Part shown: in pieces, positions 8,206 through 17,497 of the stretch
Layout of the letters: each line of letters opens with the position of its first letter
Position numbering within the stretch: position 1 is the stretch's first letter
Assembly: GCA_964504445.1 (NCBI GenBank)
Contig: CAZDEO010000015.1
Coordinates: forward strand, 1-64,000
Direction: 5' to 3'
DNA from: JACSRF01 sp964504445
Lineage (GTDB): Bacteria > Chloroflexota > Anaerolineae > Promineifilales > Promineifilaceae
DNA length: 64,000 nt
The notes under the pieces: model-generated
What the model was told of the DNA's origin: nothing
Database searches by the model: none
Seen by the model: only the letters and a program-made list of their open reading frames with translations
Program-made: the position numbers and the translations under genes

Positions 8206-9435
8206 ATGAAGAAAAACCGCTTACTGATCTTCCTCCTTTCGTTCGCTGCCCTGCTGGTCATGGCCCCTACAGCCTTGGCCCAGCAGGCGGCTGAATCAGG
8301 GCGCACGCACATTTTCTTTAGCGCCGGCTGTGCAGACTGCTGGCCCTACACAGAAGATGTGCTTATTCCCGCATTGCAGGCCCAAGGGGCAGCGGGAAAT
8401 CCCGAAATTCACGATTACACACGACCAGAAGAACGTGAACGGCTTTTGGCTATTGCCGATTCCATTGATTTACCACGTTCCATTGCTGACTCACTCTACG
8501 CCTTTGTACCTACTGAGAAAGGCGACCTGGTCATCCTGGGGCACGTGCCGCCATCCCTGATCGAGGCGGCGCTTACCTCGCCAGACTTGCCCCCGCGGTT
8601 GGTATTGTGGCAGCCGGAAATGCATGGCGAACCAACAGAATTCCGGCTGTGGGCCTGGGCCGGCGACGTGCAGACGTTTGCCATTGACACGCCATTTGCT
8701 GAGGCGCTGCCGCAAGCGTTAACGGCGGCAGGTCCATTGCCCATTGGCTTAGCCAACCTGGGCCAACTGCTGCCGGCAGTCATTACTACTGGGTTAGTGG
8801 ATTCGGTCAACCCCTGTGCTTTTGCCGTGATTTTGTTACTGCTGGCATTTTTGTTCACGCTGCGCAAGTCCCGCAGCCACATTTTGAAACTGGGTCTCGT
8901 TTATGTGGGCATGATTTTCCTCGTTTACTTCGCTATTGGGCTGGGTATCCTGCAGGCGGTTCGTTTTTCTGACAACCCTCACTTTGTAGCCCGTGCCGGG
9001 GCCTGGCTGCTTATTGGCCTGGGGGTTATTAACCTCATTGAGTATTTCTTTCCCAACTTTCCTATCAAGCTGCACATGCCCAAGATTGCGGGAGCACGTA
9101 CCAACGCCCTCATAAAACAGGCAACGCTGCCCACCACAATGGCCGCCGGACTGCTTGTAGGACTATGTACCTTTCCCTGCTCTGGCGGTATCTACGTCTC
9201 CATTATTACTTTGTTGAACGCGAAAACGACGCTGGCCTGGGGAGTTGGATACCTGGCTTTGTACAACGTCATGTTTGTCCTGCCTTTGATCATCATCTTG
9301 TTTTTGGTGGGCAACCGCATGGCGGCAAAAGCCTGGGCGCGCTGGGAACGAGAGCATGCTTTAAAAATTCGATTGTGGTATGGCGTCGTGATGGTAGCAC
9401 TTGGCGCGGCCATGCTGCTGTACGTTATTTCCTAA
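8206..9435 (+). CDS. DsbD/CcdA-type thiol-disulfide transporter with N-terminal thioredoxin-like domain
   Basis: A 409-residue fusion. Signal peptide (1-25), then a thioredoxin-like region with GCADC (C42, C45), about 140 extracytoplasmic residues, then a CcdA/DsbD-type membrane domain with conserved cysteines at ~204 (VDSVNPCAF) and ~325 (CTFPCSGG). Family knowledge: such proteins move electrons from cytosolic thioredoxin to thiol partners outside the membrane, feeding apocytochrome reduction. Neighbouring TlpA, CcmF and CcmH genes fit. The domain order (thioredoxin-like part at the N-terminus) suggests a self-contained relay. Confidence 0.88.
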   Translation: MKKNRLLIFLLSFAALLVMAPTALAQQAAESGRTHIFFSAGCADCWPYTEDVLIPALQAQGAAGNPEIHDYTRPEERERLLAIADSIDLPRSIADSLYAFVPTEKGDLVILGHVPPSLIEAALTSPDLPPRLVLWQPEMHGEPTEFRLWAWAGDVQTFAIDTPFAEALPQALTAAGPLPIGLANLGQLLPAVITTGLVDSVNPCAFAVILLLLAFLFTLRKSRSHILKLGLVYVGMIFLVYFAIGLGILQAVRFSDNPHFVARAGAWLLIGLGVINLIEYFFPNFPIKLHMPKIAGARTNALIKQATLPTTMAAGLLVGLCTFPCSGGIYVSIITLLNAKTTLAWGVGYLALYNVMFVLPLIIILFLVGNRMAAKAWARWEREHALKIRLWYGVVMVALGAAMLLYVIS

Positions 9436-9446
9436 AGGAGTCAACT

Positions 9447-10025
9447 ATGAAAGCAAAAGCCTACCGTAGAAATGCAAATCGACAGAAACCGAAGAACCGA
9501 CGCTGGATGCCGCTTGTTTTACTGGCGGCTGGTGTCCTGCTTCTAGGAGCGGGATTGGTCGCCTATATTTCTGCGCCGCCAACGGCCAGCGCTTCCCTGA
9601 ATTATAGTGAGGAAGACGTGGCTCATGAGCAGCCGATTTTGGCCATTCACGAAATGGGTGAAGGGCCGCCGATTCCTTTCTTGCCCCGCAACCAGGCGCA
9701 GCCCCAAATTCAGGTGCCCGAAACATCTCACAACTTTGGCGTTATCGGGCCGCAGGACGTGGTGGAGCGGACGTTCATCATTCGCAATACAGGAAATGCC
9801 CCGCTGACAATCAGCCGCGCGTATACCACCTGCGGCTGTACAAAAGCTGAAATCTCGGCCACCGTTATTCCCCCCGGACAGGTGGCTACAGTGAAGCTCA
9901 TCTTTGATGCCGGTTTCCACGACACGGCCGGGCAGACGGTACGCCGTGGTCTGATCATCGAAAACAACGATCCCAGCCAGTCTCAGGCGGAAATCTGGGT
10001 GCAGGCAGCGGTACGGTCTAATTAA
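9447..10025 (+). CDS. Membrane-anchored DUF1573 protein
   Basis: A 192-residue protein: basic N-terminus, one TM anchor (~22-43), then a DUF1573 beta-sandwich with VPETSHNFGVIGPQDVVERT and the hallmark TTCGCTKA. Start ATG 9447 follows AAAGGAG. DUF1573 domains are widespread exported proteins; the CGC motif is almost invariant and may bind metal or form a disulfide. A second copy (16488-16895) closes the same operon. Confidence 0.88.
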   Translation: MKAKAYRRNANRQKPKNRRWMPLVLLAAGVLLLGAGLVAYISAPPTASASLNYSEEDVAHEQPILAIHEMGEGPPIPFLPRNQAQPQIQVPETSHNFGVIGPQDVVERTFIIRNTGNAPLTISRAYTTCGCTKAEISATVIPPGQVATVKLIFDAGFHDTAGQTVRRGLIIENNDPSQSQAEIWVQAAVRSN

Positions 10026-10050
10026 AGCTTACTGATATCAGGGGGTATTC

Positions 10051-10251
10051 ATGACACGTAAGCATTGGTTATTCATGGCTGTTGGCTGCGGTTTGCCGGT
10101 GCTGGCGCTGGCGGCTGTTTATCTCTGGCGCGTGCAGCTGAGCACTCTGCTACTGTTCGGGCTTGTGCTGCTTTGTCCGCTGCTGCACTTGCTGATGCTG
10201 CGGGATCACCAAGGCCATACACATCTGCGACAAGGAGAATCTGATGGCTGA
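10051..10251 (+). CDS. DUF2933 small membrane protein
   Basis: A 66-residue protein with two hydrophobic segments and the family-like end LLCPLLHLLMLRDHQGHTH. DUF2933 proteins are short, two-helix membrane proteins often found in metal-resistance and heavy-metal ATPase neighbourhoods, with a Cys-Pro and His-rich tail. It overlaps the TlpA gene downstream by eight bases. Confidence 0.82.
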   Translation: MTRKHWLFMAVGCGLPVLALAAVYLWRVQLSTLLLFGLVLLCPLLHLLMLRDHQGHTHLRQGESDG

Positions 10252-10825
10252 TCTGGTCACAAAACCTTGTGAACTGGCCGGGCAAGAGGCAGACTCACCG
10301 ATCCACTTCCGCTTAAGCAAGCTGATCATTTTCGGGTTTGTGTTTGGCTTGCTGGCCCTATTAGGGTGGGGATTGGTGCAAGTGAACAGTAGTCAGGTCG
10401 ATGCTGGTATGGCGCCGGACTTCACCATCACCAGCTTTGAGGGTGAAACCATTACACTGAGCGACCTGCGCGGGCAAGTGGTGATTATCAACTTCTGGGC
10501 GTCTTGGTGTCCGCCCTGCCGTGAGGAAGCGCCCTACCTGGAAGCTACCTGGCGCAAGTATCAGGATCAGGGTGTCGTCTTCATTGGTGTCGATTATGTA
10601 GACACGGAGAAGGAAGCGTTGGCCTACATCGAGGAGTTCGGCATTACCTACTTCAACGGCCCGGATCTGGGCACGCGTATCTCTCAGGATTATCGTATGG
10701 ACGGCGTACCGGAGACTTACTACGTGGCCAAGAATGGCGAACTGCGCGGGGTCAAAATCGGTCCGCTGGCGCCGCCGGAACTGGATGAAAAGATCGAAGA
10801 ATTACTGGCTGAGCAATTTCCATAG
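10244..10825 (+). CDS. TlpA/ResA-type membrane-anchored thiol-disulfide oxidoreductase
   Basis: A 193-residue protein: one N-terminal TM helix (~24-46), then a thioredoxin fold with active site NFWASWCPPCREE and cis-Pro segment DGVPETYYV. ResA/TlpA proteins reduce apocytochrome c haem-site disulfides outside the membrane. Position directly before ccmF, with the DsbD-like electron donor two genes upstream, supports that role. Three further TlpA-like genes in the window (18041, 29854, 36779) are likely paralogues with different donors. Confidence 0.93.
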   Translation: MADLVTKPCELAGQEADSPIHFRLSKLIIFGFVFGLLALLGWGLVQVNSSQVDAGMAPDFTITSFEGETITLSDLRGQVVIINFWASWCPPCREEAPYLEATWRKYQDQGVVFIGVDYVDTEKEALAYIEEFGITYFNGPDLGTRISQDYRMDGVPETYYVAKNGELRGVKIGPLAPPELDEKIEELLAEQFP

Positions 10826-10833
10826 AGGAGTCA

Positions 10834-12906
10834 ATGATGCTTGCTGATATTGGTTTAATGGCCCTGGTGGTAGGATTTATTTTGGCGGTTTACGCCACGG
10901 CCGTTTCTGCCTGGGGCGGCTGGCGCCAGGAATGGCGCTGGGTGGAAAGCGCCCGCCGGGCCACGCTGCTAACGGTCCCCTTTTTGACGATTTCTGTTGT
11001 GATTGTGACATATTCCCTGTTTGTGATGGATTTCTCACTGGCCTACGTGGTGGATGTGTCCAGCCAGGCGATGTCGCCTTTCTTGAGGTTGACGGCGCTG
11101 TGGGGTGGACAGTCCGGTTCGGTACTGTTCTGGGCCTGGTTAATGGCCGGATTCGTTGCTGTTGTGCTCTGGCGCAAGTGGGACCGAGACCGGGACTTGA
11201 TGCCGTACTTTATTACAGTCGCCATGCTGACAACGACGTTTTTCATTGGCATTGTGGTGTTTATTACCAATCCATTTGCGCGCTTGTGGTACATTCCCGG
11301 AACGACTGAGTTGTTGACGGCCGTTTTCCAGCCAACCGGCGCGGTATCTTACATCCCGCAGGATGGCCAGGGACTCAATCCGCTGCTGCGCCATTTTGGT
11401 ATGATTGGCCATCCGCCCACAACCTACCTGGGATTTACTGGCTTTGTCATTCCCTACGCCTTTGCCATCTCCGCCCTGCTGACCGGTAAATCCCGCAGCG
11501 ATGAGTGGATTCGCACTAGCCGCCGCTGGACCCTGGTTGCCTGGATCTTTCTTTCCATTGGATTGGTGCTGGGCGGGCGCTGGGCATATGATGTATTGGG
11601 GTGGGGTGGCTTCTGGGCCTGGGACCCGGTGGAAAACGCCATGCTTATGCCCTGGCTCACCGGAACTGCTTTCCTGCATTCGGTAATGATGACCGAGAAG
11701 CGGGGAATGCTCAAAGTATGGAGTGTTTCCCTCATCATTCTCACCTATTCCCTTTCGCTCTTTGGCACCTTTATTACCCGCACCGGCGTTATCAGCTCTG
11801 TCCACTCGTTTAGCAAGTCGGCTTTAGGACCGGTCTTCTTCGTATTCATCGGCATCACCTTCGTTGCCTCGCTGTGGCTGCTGTTTAAGCGGCTGGATAC
11901 GTTGAAATCGGAGCATGAGCTGGAAAGCTTTCTGTCGCGCGAGTCGGCTTTCGTTTTGCAAAATGTGCTCTTTTTGGCCATTACCTTTGTCGTCTTTCTG
12001 GGTACCGTGTTTCCGCTGCTGTCGGAACTGGTAACGGGAACAAAAATCACCGTTGGATCCCCTTACTTTCAAAAAGCAACGGGGCCGCTGTTTGCCGCGC
12101 TGGTTCTGCTCATGGGGCTGGCGCCGCTGTTTGCCTGGCGTAAACAGGCCGCCAGCCGCTTGGGGCGGGCGGGGCTGGCGCCGCTGCTTGGCTCTTTCGT
12201 ATGGGCAGGTGTCTGGGGATATACCCACCGCATGCACCCGGCTTCTTACTTTGCCCTGTGGCTGGTGGCTTTCGTGGTCTTACTCATACTGTTTGAGTTC
12301 GTTAAAGGGATCCAGGCACGTATGAAGCGCGGCGAGAATCCGCTGATGGCCCTGGTTCACCTAATGGGGCGCAACCGCCGCCGCTACGGCGGGTACATCA
12401 TCCACCTGGGCGTGGTGATGATTGGTCTGGGCTTTATCGGCGACGCCTATTTCCAGCAGGAGACGCAGATGGCGCTGTCCCAGGGTGAATCGCTGACGCT
12501 GGGCGATTACAGTTTGCGCTTTGACAATCTGGAAATGTATCCCGGCAGTGATGGCCGTGAGGTGCTGGAGGCCACCACTAGTTTGTTTAAAAACGGCGAA
12601 TTCGTGCGCACGCTGAAGCCGCGCCGCGACTTTTTCGTGGTGCAGCAGCAGCCGATGACGATACCAGCCGTTTATCCTACACCGGCGCAGGATGTCTACG
12701 TGCTGCTTGTGGGCTGGGAGGAGATTGGCTTCGGCGCTTCTACCTTCAGGATGTACCTGAATCCCCTGATTAGCTGGACCTGGGCCGGCGGGTTTATTCT
12801 CATCCTGGGCACATTGATTGCCGCCTGGCCGGAGGGTCGGAAAAAACGCGTCAATGCGGTTTATCCTCGTAGTTGGCAGCCGCAGCCGGGACTGGGAGGT
12901 GACTAA
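10834..12906 (+). CDS. ccmF: Cytochrome c haem lyase subunit CcmF
   Basis: A 690-residue polytopic protein with about 14-15 TM helices. The haem-handling WWD motif WGGFWAWDPVENAMLMPW lies near residues 256-273, and the conserved histidines of CcmF/NrfE are visible around it (FGMIGHPPTTYLG). It ligates haem to apocytochrome c with CcmH. Preceded by GAGGAG; the next gene, ccmH, starts immediately after its stop. CcmA-E are not seen in the window and may lie elsewhere. Confidence 0.96.
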   Translation: MMLADIGLMALVVGFILAVYATAVSAWGGWRQEWRWVESARRATLLTVPFLTISVVIVTYSLFVMDFSLAYVVDVSSQAMSPFLRLTALWGGQSGSVLFWAWLMAGFVAVVLWRKWDRDRDLMPYFITVAMLTTTFFIGIVVFITNPFARLWYIPGTTELLTAVFQPTGAVSYIPQDGQGLNPLLRHFGMIGHPPTTYLGFTGFVIPYAFAISALLTGKSRSDEWIRTSRRWTLVAWIFLSIGLVLGGRWAYDVLGWGGFWAWDPVENAMLMPWLTGTAFLHSVMMTEKRGMLKVWSVSLIILTYSLSLFGTFITRTGVISSVHSFSKSALGPVFFVFIGITFVASLWLLFKRLDTLKSEHELESFLSRESAFVLQNVLFLAITFVVFLGTVFPLLSELVTGTKITVGSPYFQKATGPLFAALVLLMGLAPLFAWRKQAASRLGRAGLAPLLGSFVWAGVWGYTHRMHPASYFALWLVAFVVLLILFEFVKGIQARMKRGENPLMALVHLMGRNRRRYGGYIIHLGVVMIGLGFIGDAYFQQETQMALSQGESLTLGDYSLRFDNLEMYPGSDGREVLEATTSLFKNGEFVRTLKPRRDFFVVQQQPMTIPAVYPTPAQDVYVLLVGWEEIGFGASTFRMYLNPLISWTWAGGFILILGTLIAAWPEGRKKRVNAVYPRSWQPQPGLGGD

Positions 12907-13389
12907 ATGAATAAACATAGATTGCTGCTGGCGCTGCTCACAATTGCAGCCACTCTTTACACCGTATCTCTGGTGCGAGCGCAGAATTATCCGACAGACG
13001 ACGAGGTGAATGCCATCGCCAAAAAACTGTACTGTCCGGTTTGTCCCAACACGCCGCTGGATGTATGCGAGACGCAGGCCTGCGCCGACTGGCGGGCCCA
13101 GATTCGGGATCAGCTGGCCGATGGCTGGAGCGAAGAACAGGTAATGGCTTATTTTGTAGAACAGTACGGCGAACGCGTGCTGGCCGAGCCGGAGCGGAGC
13201 GGGTTTAACTCGCTGATCTGGATACTGCCGGTTGTGGCGGTGGCTCTCGGGCTGTTTGTGGCCGTGCAGGTGCTGCGCAGCTGGCACAGAGGACGGGAAA
13301 CAGCGGCGGAGACGGCCGTTCGCCTTACACCTGATGTATCACCAGAAACCCTGGCAAAAATCGAACGTGAATTACGGGAAATAGTGTAG
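12907..13389 (+). CDS. ccmH: Cytochrome c maturation protein CcmH/CycL
   Basis: A 160-residue protein with signal peptide, a helical bundle, and a C-terminal TM helix (~100-118). The redox motif is LYCPVCPNTPLDVCETQAC. The usual LRCxxCQN is present as CPVC, and two more cysteines follow, more than in the enterobacterial protein. It reduces or presents the apocytochrome CxxCH thiols to CcmF. Directly abuts ccmF. Confidence 0.93.
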   Translation: MNKHRLLLALLTIAATLYTVSLVRAQNYPTDDEVNAIAKKLYCPVCPNTPLDVCETQACADWRAQIRDQLADGWSEEQVMAYFVEQYGERVLAEPERSGFNSLIWILPVVAVALGLFVAVQVLRSWHRGRETAAETAVRLTPDVSPETLAKIERELREIV

Positions 13390-13399
13390 GAAGAAACAT

Positions 13400-13831
13400 A
13401 TGACGATTGGAACTGCTTTAATCGGTCTGGCGATGCTTGTGTTCGCCGGTATTGTTGTGACGCAGCCGCTGCAAAGCCGGTCACGTCGGCCGCGGCTGGA
13501 TGCAACCGTTTCCAGCGGCAGAGACTATGAGGCCATGCTTCTGGCGCTGCGCGATTTGGAGCTTGACCACGAGCTGGGGGTTGTCGAGGCAGCAGAATAT
13601 GCGCAGCTGCGAACACAGCTTATGTCTCAGGCAGCGCAGGCATTGCAGCAAACTGAGCAAACTCAGCGGCGTCTGGATGCGGCTATCGAAACGGCCGTAC
13701 GCGCGCGCCGACAGCAGAGAAACCCGACCACCGGCTGCCCTGACTGCCGGCAGCCAGTGGCTGTGGATGACAAATTTTGCGCCGCTTGCGGCATCCCCCT
13801 GCTGTCTGAGATAAAAACAGGAAACGGATGA
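13400..13831 (+). CDS. CcmI-like membrane protein with zinc ribbon
   Basis: A 143-residue protein: an N-terminal TM helix, a helical segment with ALRDLELDHELGVVEAAEY that matches the start of CcmI/CycH (short helical pair with E-x-D spacing), and a C-terminal zinc ribbon (CPDC and CAAC). CcmI normally continues into TPR repeats that bind apocytochrome; these are missing. It may be a reduced assembly factor of the CcmF-CcmH complex. It overlaps the next gene by four bases. Confidence 0.75.
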   Translation: MTIGTALIGLAMLVFAGIVVTQPLQSRSRRPRLDATVSSGRDYEAMLLALRDLELDHELGVVEAAEYAQLRTQLMSQAAQALQQTEQTQRRLDAAIETAVRARRQQRNPTTGCPDCRQPVAVDDKFCAACGIPLLSEIKTGNG

Positions 13832-15039
13832 TGAGACAAATCAGCATATTTATAACCGCACTGGCGCTGACATTCCTGACGGCTGTGCCTTTGATGGCAC
13901 AGGAAGAAACGTTGCCTACGGGAACGGTGTCCGGGCAGATTACAAATCTGACGCCGGACGGCATCGTGCCTACCAACCTTGATGTGATGCTTCACGCTTG
14001 GGACAGCGGCTTTGACGAGAAAGCCATGCAAAATGGTCTGTCGGATGCTGACGGCCGATTCGCGTTTGAGAGTGTCCCGCTGAATCCGGCTTGGGTTTAT
14101 GCCGTGATGCTTACCTATGACGATGTGCTTTACTTTTCAGAACCAATGCCGCTGCCTGAAGGGGCAACCACCCTGATCATGGATGTGGCCGTTTATGAGA
14201 AAACTAGCGCCACGAATGCCGTCCAGGTTGAGCGCCAGCACGTATTCTTCGATACGGCATCCGGCGGCCTGATGGTCGGCGAGATTTACATTCTTTCCAA
14301 CCTGGGAGATCGTACCATTACCGGCAGCAGTGGAGACGATGCCCCGATCTCCCCCCTGCAATTTTCCCTACCTGAAAATGCGGCCTCGGTGACGTTTGAG
14401 GGAGGAGAAAACGGCCGTTTTCTGCGTACGCCGGATGGATTTGTCGATACCGCCCCGCTGCGCCCTGGCGAGGGCAGTGGGCAAGTTGTTGTGCGTTATG
14501 TGCTGCCCTATGAAGATGGCATGAGCTACGCGGTGACGCCGTCCTGGCCTACCAAAGTCATTAATTTCCTGGTACCGCAGGGGGTTGGCCTCACGATTTC
14601 CGGTGACGGGTTGTTAGACGAGGGCTTACGGGACATGGGTGACGGTCGTCAGGTTGCCGTCTTCAGCCACGAAGAGTTGGCCGCTGGGGACCGCATGGCG
14701 CTGACCTTAACGGGCGCACTAGCCCTGCCCGCCAATGTTCCGGCGGCGACAGCAAATGCACCTGCACCCGGGCCAGGGGCAGATAGGAACGTCCTGGCTG
14801 CCGGTGCGGCTGTATTGGGTTTAGCCTTAATCGGTGGTGGCTATTGGTGGTATCAGCAATCTGGAAAGGATGCAGATATTAGCGAACAGGCTGCTGCTTT
14901 TGATGACCTGGTCCGGCAAATAGCGCAGCTGGATGCTGACTATGATATGGGCGATGTTGAAGAGGCCGTTTATTCGCAGGAACGCGCGCGCTTGCGACAG
15001 CAGGCGCAGGGCATGTTGACTTGGGTCGAGGTCGCTTAG
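13828..15039 (+). CDS. Exported carboxypeptidase-regulatory-like protein with CcmI-like tail
   Basis: A 403-residue protein: signal peptide (cleaved near MAQEE), a carboxypeptidase regulatory-like beta domain (~35-120), a long beta-rich extracellular region, one TM helix (~328-346), and a cytosolic tail FDDLVRQIAQLDADYDMGDV that resembles the CcmI N-terminal segment of the preceding gene. The shared motif suggests both belong to the cytochrome c assembly machine. Start ATG overlaps the previous stop. Confidence 0.7.
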   Translation: MMRQISIFITALALTFLTAVPLMAQEETLPTGTVSGQITNLTPDGIVPTNLDVMLHAWDSGFDEKAMQNGLSDADGRFAFESVPLNPAWVYAVMLTYDDVLYFSEPMPLPEGATTLIMDVAVYEKTSATNAVQVERQHVFFDTASGGLMVGEIYILSNLGDRTITGSSGDDAPISPLQFSLPENAASVTFEGGENGRFLRTPDGFVDTAPLRPGEGSGQVVVRYVLPYEDGMSYAVTPSWPTKVINFLVPQGVGLTISGDGLLDEGLRDMGDGRQVAVFSHEELAAGDRMALTLTGALALPANVPAATANAPAPGPGADRNVLAAGAAVLGLALIGGGYWWYQQSGKDADISEQAAAFDDLVRQIAQLDADYDMGDVEEAVYSQERARLRQQAQGMLTWVEVA

Positions 15040-15045
15040 GAAACT

Positions 15046-16014
15046 ATGGATACTTATCAGGAAAAAACGCCTGCCAGTCGCGGTATCATCGCTCCGCTGC
15101 TGACGCTGCTCAACTTGTTTTTACTCACACTGGCGATTGTGCTCATTCTTTCATCAGAGGACAGTACGCAGTTACAAACAAAAGCCCTTGCCAGCGGCGG
15201 CGCTGATGCTCTGAGCGGTCCTGCCCAGCTGGATGTTACACCGGAAGCTCTTCAAGCTGCCTTGCCGGAAGCGTATCAATTGGGTGCCAGTTGGGGTGAT
15301 TTAGGGCCTCGACTGGTGGCAGCTGGTGCGATTGATCTCGACCGATTTGTCAATCTTTATGAGGAATCGGGACGGCCGTTAACCCCGGCGCAAAAACATA
15401 TCTTGAGCAAAGATAGCAACGATCCCATTGCCATTGATTTTGAGAATGCGCGCTTTCTGCTGAACTTTTTCTGGGCTGTGGGGCTGGTCAATCAGAATCC
15501 GATTCTGACGGAAGGACCCATGATGCAGGCAAGTGATGGCAATATCGGTCGTTTTGCCTCCACTGGCGGGTGGACGCTGGGCAGCTATCCGGCTACCGAG
15601 CTGTATGCCAGCACACCGCTGATCATCCTCACGCCTGAGCAGCAGGCGCGCCTGCAGGAAGTGGCGGCAAACGTATACCGGCCTTGCTGCGACAACCACA
15701 CGGCTTTCTCCGATTGCAATCACGGGATGGCGATGCTGGGTCTGCTGGAACTGCTGGCCAGCCGTGATGCCTCTACGGAGGAAATGTTCGCGGCTGCCAA
15801 GGCTGTGAACGGCTTCTGGTTCCCGCAGCAGACATTGGAAACGGCCGTTTTTTTCAAAGCCTCCTTGAATATGGCGTATGACGACGTGGACCCGTGGATG
15901 GCGGTAGGCCCAGAGGTGTTTTCCGGCAGCGGTTTCCGACAAGTTCATCAGTGGCTGGCTGATAATGATCTGCTGGCTCAACCACAGGGCGGCGGCAACT
16001 CCTGCGGTGTTTAA
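15046..16014 (+). CDS. Conserved hypothetical membrane-anchored protein with PCCDNH/DCNHG motif
   Basis: A 322-residue protein with one N-terminal TM helix (~15-38) and a long extracytoplasmic domain. A striking segment, YRPCCDNHTAFSDCNHGMAM, packs three Cys and two His in 16 residues and could be a metal or haem-thiol site. Two further Cys lie at the C-terminus region (NSCGV). I recognise no named family. Its place between cytochrome c assembly genes and the PCYCGC lipoprotein suggests a role in copper or cytochrome handling. Confidence 0.72.
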   Translation: MDTYQEKTPASRGIIAPLLTLLNLFLLTLAIVLILSSEDSTQLQTKALASGGADALSGPAQLDVTPEALQAALPEAYQLGASWGDLGPRLVAAGAIDLDRFVNLYEESGRPLTPAQKHILSKDSNDPIAIDFENARFLLNFFWAVGLVNQNPILTEGPMMQASDGNIGRFASTGGWTLGSYPATELYASTPLIILTPEQQARLQEVAANVYRPCCDNHTAFSDCNHGMAMLGLLELLASRDASTEEMFAAAKAVNGFWFPQQTLETAVFFKASLNMAYDDVDPWMAVGPEVFSGSGFRQVHQWLADNDLLAQPQGGGNSCGV

Positions 16015-16032
16015 TGAAGGAAGCCTGACACG

Positions 16033-16491
16033 ATGAAGAAAAGATTGATTTCATTACTGCTTGTCGCCATGCTTTTGGCCGGGTTTGCCCTCACCGGGTG
16101 TGGAGGAACGGCCGTGAACCACAATCACCCCATGGCACCGATTGAAGAGATGCCGACGAATGTGCAGCGCTCGGCGCGAAAAATTCATGAAGCGTATCAG
16201 TTTGCTGTCGCCAACCCGGAGGTCGCTGACGCCGTCCCCTGCTACTGCGGCTGTGCCGGCATGGGCCATACCTCCAGCTACGATTGTTATGTTGCCGGTG
16301 TGGATGAAGATGACCTGATGCAGTTTGACGACCATGCTACATACTGCTCCATTTGCATTGACATCACTCAGGACACGATGCGCCTGTTCGATGAAGGGAA
16401 AAGCCCAGCAGAAATCTTTACCCAAATCGAAGCAGATTATGCCCGCTTTGGGCCGCCTACTGTAAAACCTGAGACGGAAGGAACATCATGA
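16033..16491 (+). CDS. PCYCGC-motif lipoprotein
   Basis: A 152-residue lipoprotein: lipobox near residue 23 (GFALTGC), then the family motif PCYCGCAGMGHTSSYDC, followed by YCSICIDITQD. These Cys/His patterns define the PCYCGC family of exported proteins, thought to bind metal; function is not established. It follows the PCCDNH protein, which has a comparable Cys-His cluster. Its stop overlaps the DUF1573 start by four bases. Confidence 0.88.
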   Translation: MKKRLISLLLVAMLLAGFALTGCGGTAVNHNHPMAPIEEMPTNVQRSARKIHEAYQFAVANPEVADAVPCYCGCAGMGHTSSYDCYVAGVDEDDLMQFDDHATYCSICIDITQDTMRLFDEGKSPAEIFTQIEADYARFGPPTVKPETEGTS

Positions 16492-16895
16492 GAAAAAGGA
16501 TACTGTTAATTGCGGCAGGTTTGTTGATGAGCGTTTTGTTAAGCGCCTGTAGTGGCCAACCGCAGATTGTGATCAGCGAAACGGCTATACAACTGGGGGA
16601 TGTGGTGAATGGTGAGATTATCGAACGCGACTTGCGGGTGGAAAATACCGGTGAGGCGGCTTTAATGATTGACGCCGTGACGACGTCATGTGGTTGCACC
16701 CAGGCCAGTGTCGAGCCAACCACGATTCCGCCGGGTGGTAGCGGCACACTGCACATTGAATTTGATTCCGGCGCTCACGGACCAGAGCTGACGGGAGAAC
16801 TGATTCGCCAGGTGTTTGTGGCTTCCAATGACCCACAGCAGCCGGAACTTGTGGTGGAACTGGCGGCCACTATCCTGCCACCCGCAGCGCCGTAA
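16488..16895 (+). CDS. DUF1573 lipoprotein
   Basis: A 135-residue lipoprotein with lipobox LLSAC, then one DUF1573 domain: QLGDVVNGEIIERDL, TTSCGCTQA and PPGGSGTLHIEF. It is a shorter relative of 9447-10025 and ends the thirteen-gene operon; a terminator hairpin begins at its stop codon. Confidence 0.9.
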   Translation: MRKRILLIAAGLLMSVLLSACSGQPQIVISETAIQLGDVVNGEIIERDLRVENTGEAALMIDAVTTSCGCTQASVEPTTIPPGGSGTLHIEFDSGAHGPELTGELIRQVFVASNDPQQPELVVELAATILPPAAP

Positions 16896-16938
16896 GCCAT
16901 TTGGCGCTCCTGTTATACGCCGAATGGCGGAGTTTTTT
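16895..16938 (+). terminator. Rho-independent terminator of thiol/cytochrome operon
   Basis: Inverted repeat GCCATTTGGCG (16896-16906) and CGCCGAATGGC (16918-16928) with an 11-base loop, followed by a run of six T. The left arm contains the same decamer GCCATTTGGC as the intergenic operators, but the paired arm and T-run argue for a terminator. Confidence 0.8.
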
Positions 16939-17012
16939 GCCAGCGTTTCTCAATTAAAATGATGGGTACGCTTGGATAGCGAATTCCCTCTCATTTTAGG
17001 AGAAGAAAGCTT

Positions 17013-17459
17013 GTGAAAAGAATAATTGTGGTTGTTTTTCTATTGGCGGCGGCTGGCGTATTGGCGGCTTGTAGTTCGGCTGAAACGGACACTGTTCTCA
17101 TGACAGAATTCACGTTAACAGCTACGGATATTGCCTATGATGTGAATCGTTTGGAGGCGGTAGCTGGGCAACCTGTGCGAATAACGATGCGTAACGAAGG
17201 CGCACTGGAGCACGATTTCAGCATTATGGAGATGCCGCATATGGGCGAAGTGATGGCTGAAGAGGCGGAAGGCGGCATGGCTGGCCATGATATGGGCGAT
17301 ATGGACATGGAGCCGGAAGTTCACATAGCCCCGCCAATGGGTGAGAGCCTGAACGTTGAATTTACGCCATCTACACCCGGCGAATATGAATTCTTTTGTA
17401 CGGTGGCTGGGCACAAAGAGGCAGGCATGGTAGGTACGCTGATTGTGACAGCGCCCTGA
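17013..17459 (+). CDS. Cupredoxin-like copper lipoprotein
   Basis: A 148-residue lipoprotein starting at GTG 17013, eight bases after AGGAGAAG. Lipobox LAAC near residue 19. The cupredoxin fold keeps the type 1 copper ligands: His in EHDFSIMEM and Cys, His, Met in EFFCTVAGHKEAGM. An inserted Met/His-rich loop (GGMAGHDMGDMDMEPEVHIA) may bind extra Cu(I). It likely carries electrons or copper at the outer membrane face. Transcribed alone, bounded by terminators. Confidence 0.9.
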   Translation: MKRIIVVVFLLAAAGVLAACSSAETDTVLMTEFTLTATDIAYDVNRLEAVAGQPVRITMRNEGALEHDFSIMEMPHMGEVMAEEAEGGMAGHDMGDMDMEPEVHIAPPMGESLNVEFTPSTPGEYEFFCTVAGHKEAGMVGTLIVTAP

Positions 17460-17497
17460 AAACCATAGCTGTGTTTGGTAGATAAATTAAGCAGAAG

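Noticed and set aside
16896..16905. GCCATTTGGC after the DUF1573 gene as an eleventh operator
   Set aside because: It is paired with CGCCGAATGGC and followed by T-run, so a terminator explains it better; dual use is possible.
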